Of a stretch of 64,000 nucleotides of DNA, positions 63,293 to 64,000 are shown piece by piece. The translations under genes and the position numbers were made by a program. Location of the stretch: contig CANOVJ010000013.1 of assembly GCA_947570615.1 (NCBI GenBank), positions 1 to 64,000 of the forward strand, in the 5' to 3' direction. A model generated the notes under the pieces. It saw nothing but the letters and a program-made list of their open reading frames with translations, did no database searches and had not been told where the DNA came from. Source of the DNA: an uncultured Lachnospiraceae bacterium. Lineage in GTDB: Bacteria > Bacillota > Clostridia > Lachnospirales > Lachnospiraceae. Numbering within the stretch: position 1 is the first letter of the stretch; each line of letters begins with the position of its first letter.

Positions 63293-64000
63293 ATGTCAGG
63301 ACATTCAAAATTCGCGAATATCAAGCATAAAAAAGAAAAGAACGATGCGGCTAAGGGAAAGATTTTTACAATTCTCGGAAGGGAAATCGCGGTGGCGGTG
63401 AAGGAGGGCGGCCCGGACCCGGCCAACAACTCAAGACTGGCCCAGGTGATCGCGAAGGCCAAATCCAACAACATGCCCAACGATACCATCGACAGGGGGA
63501 TCAAGAAGGCCGCCGGCGATACCAACAGCGTGAATTATAAATACATCACCTATGAGGGGTACGGGCCCAACGGGATCGCCATCATCGTGGACGCCCTTAC
63601 GGACAACCAGAACAGGACGGCGGCCAACGTGAGAAACGCCTTTACCAAGGGCAACGGCAACGTGGGGACGCCGGGCTGCGTCTCCTTCATGTTTGACAAA
63701 AAGGGACAGATGATTGTGGATAAGGAGGAATTTGAAGGAGATTCCGACGAGCTGATGATGCTGGCCCTGGACGCCGGAGCGGAGGATTTCTCCGAGGAGG
63801 AGGACAGCTTCGAGGTGATCACCGCGCCGGAGGATTTTGACAGTGTGCTGAAGGCTCTCCAGGATGAGGGGATCCCTCTGGTCTCCGCGGAGGTGACCAT
63901 GATTCCGCAGAATTATGTGGAGCTGAGCGAGGAGTCGGCTGTGAAGAGTCTGCAGAAGATACTGGATCTTTTAGATGAGGATGATGATGTACAGGCGGTA
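63293..64000 (+). CDS. yebC: YebC/PmpR-family regulator (3' end beyond window)
   Basis: 236 codons are open to the window edge with no stop; the family is about 240 residues, so it is nearly complete. It starts [20 protein letters not shown], then [38 protein letters not shown] and [19 protein letters not shown]. Family members were called transcription regulators; recent work places YebC-type proteins at the ribosome, helping translation of proline stretches. GGAGGAG precedes the ATG. Confidence 0.95.
   Translation, partial: MSGHSKFANIKHKKEKNDAAKGKIFTILGREIAVAVKEGGPDPANNSRLAQVIAKAKSNNMPNDTIDRGIKKAAGDTNSVNYKYITYEGYGPNGIAIIVDALTDNQNRTAANVRNAFTKGNGNVGTPGCVSFMFDKKGQMIVDKEEFEGDSDELMMLALDAGAEDFSEEEDSFEVITAPEDFDSVLKALQDEGIPLVSAEVTMIPQNYVELSEESAVKSLQKILDLLDEDDDVQAV

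Overview
The window looks like a chromosomal segment of an anaerobic, spore-forming Firmicute, most likely a Lachnospiraceae (Clostridium cluster XIVa) species. It carries spoIIGA-sigE-sigG, a YlmC/YmxH protein and a SpoVD-like penicillin-binding protein. From about 7.7 kb onward it is moderately GC-rich, with strong AGGAGG-type ribosome binding sites and frequent TTG/GTG starts. FtsZ appears to start at a TTG with the cluster-typical N-terminus, and no outer-membrane genes are seen. Genus and species cannot be fixed from the sequence alone.

Region 1 (about 1-7650) is AT-richer accessory DNA in decay. It holds a C-terminally truncated methyltransferase, a lipoprotein and two unrecognised proteins. 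A LytTR response regulator and GHKL histidine kinase pair follows, reduced by internal deletions and a frameshift. Next come a CPBP membrane protease, the 3' end of a group II intron with part of its reverse transcriptase, a second reverse-transcriptase scrap on the other strand, and two damaged IS3-family elements. Two copies of a 20-bp-spaced direct repeat lie upstream of the unknown-gene pair and of the CPBP gene. They look like operators of the broken LytTR system.

Region 2 (7.7-25 kb) is core: ychF, lgt, then a division and cell-wall cluster mraZ-rsmH-ftsL-like-PBP-PBP-mraY-murD-ftsW-murA-divIB-ftsZ, then an M18 aminopeptidase. mraZ is preceded by five AAAGTGG-like boxes. murE, murF, murG, murC and ftsA are absent from the cluster. 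Region 3 (25-29 kb) is the sporulation sigma module spoIIGA-sigE / ylmC / sigG followed by nrdR. Its promoter has an unusually long 21-bp spacer and a Spo0A-like box at the -35. Region 4 (29-33 kb) is yqeG-aroE-aroK-aroQ-efp. aroA lies separately at 48 kb.

Region 5 (33-48 kb) mixes a DUF5688 protein, tRNA-Arg(CCG) inside a perfect 16-bp inverted repeat, an SH3-domain membrane protein, gdhA and a cytosolic zinc-binding (CZB) chemoreceptor. It also has a metallophosphoesterase, a DUF4474 protein, a TPR-DUF4037-DUF4125 fusion, a MATE transporter, a HAD phosphatase and a GntR/ABC transporter operon. Region 6 (48-64 kb) holds aroA, hflX, an RluF-type pseudouridine synthase, a divergent NAD-dependent DNA ligase, metA (predicted acetyl-CoA type), an ABC-F protein, rex, a coiled-coil protein, nnrDE, alr, a mazF-type toxin with no antitoxin gene beside it, a CNNM/CBS protein and yebC, which runs off the end.

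The most distinctive unexplained signal is a family of structured repeats placed directly after intrinsic terminators (after ftsZ, the M18 peptidase, efp and the gene before nnrDE). Its best two copies keep both hairpins by compensatory base changes.
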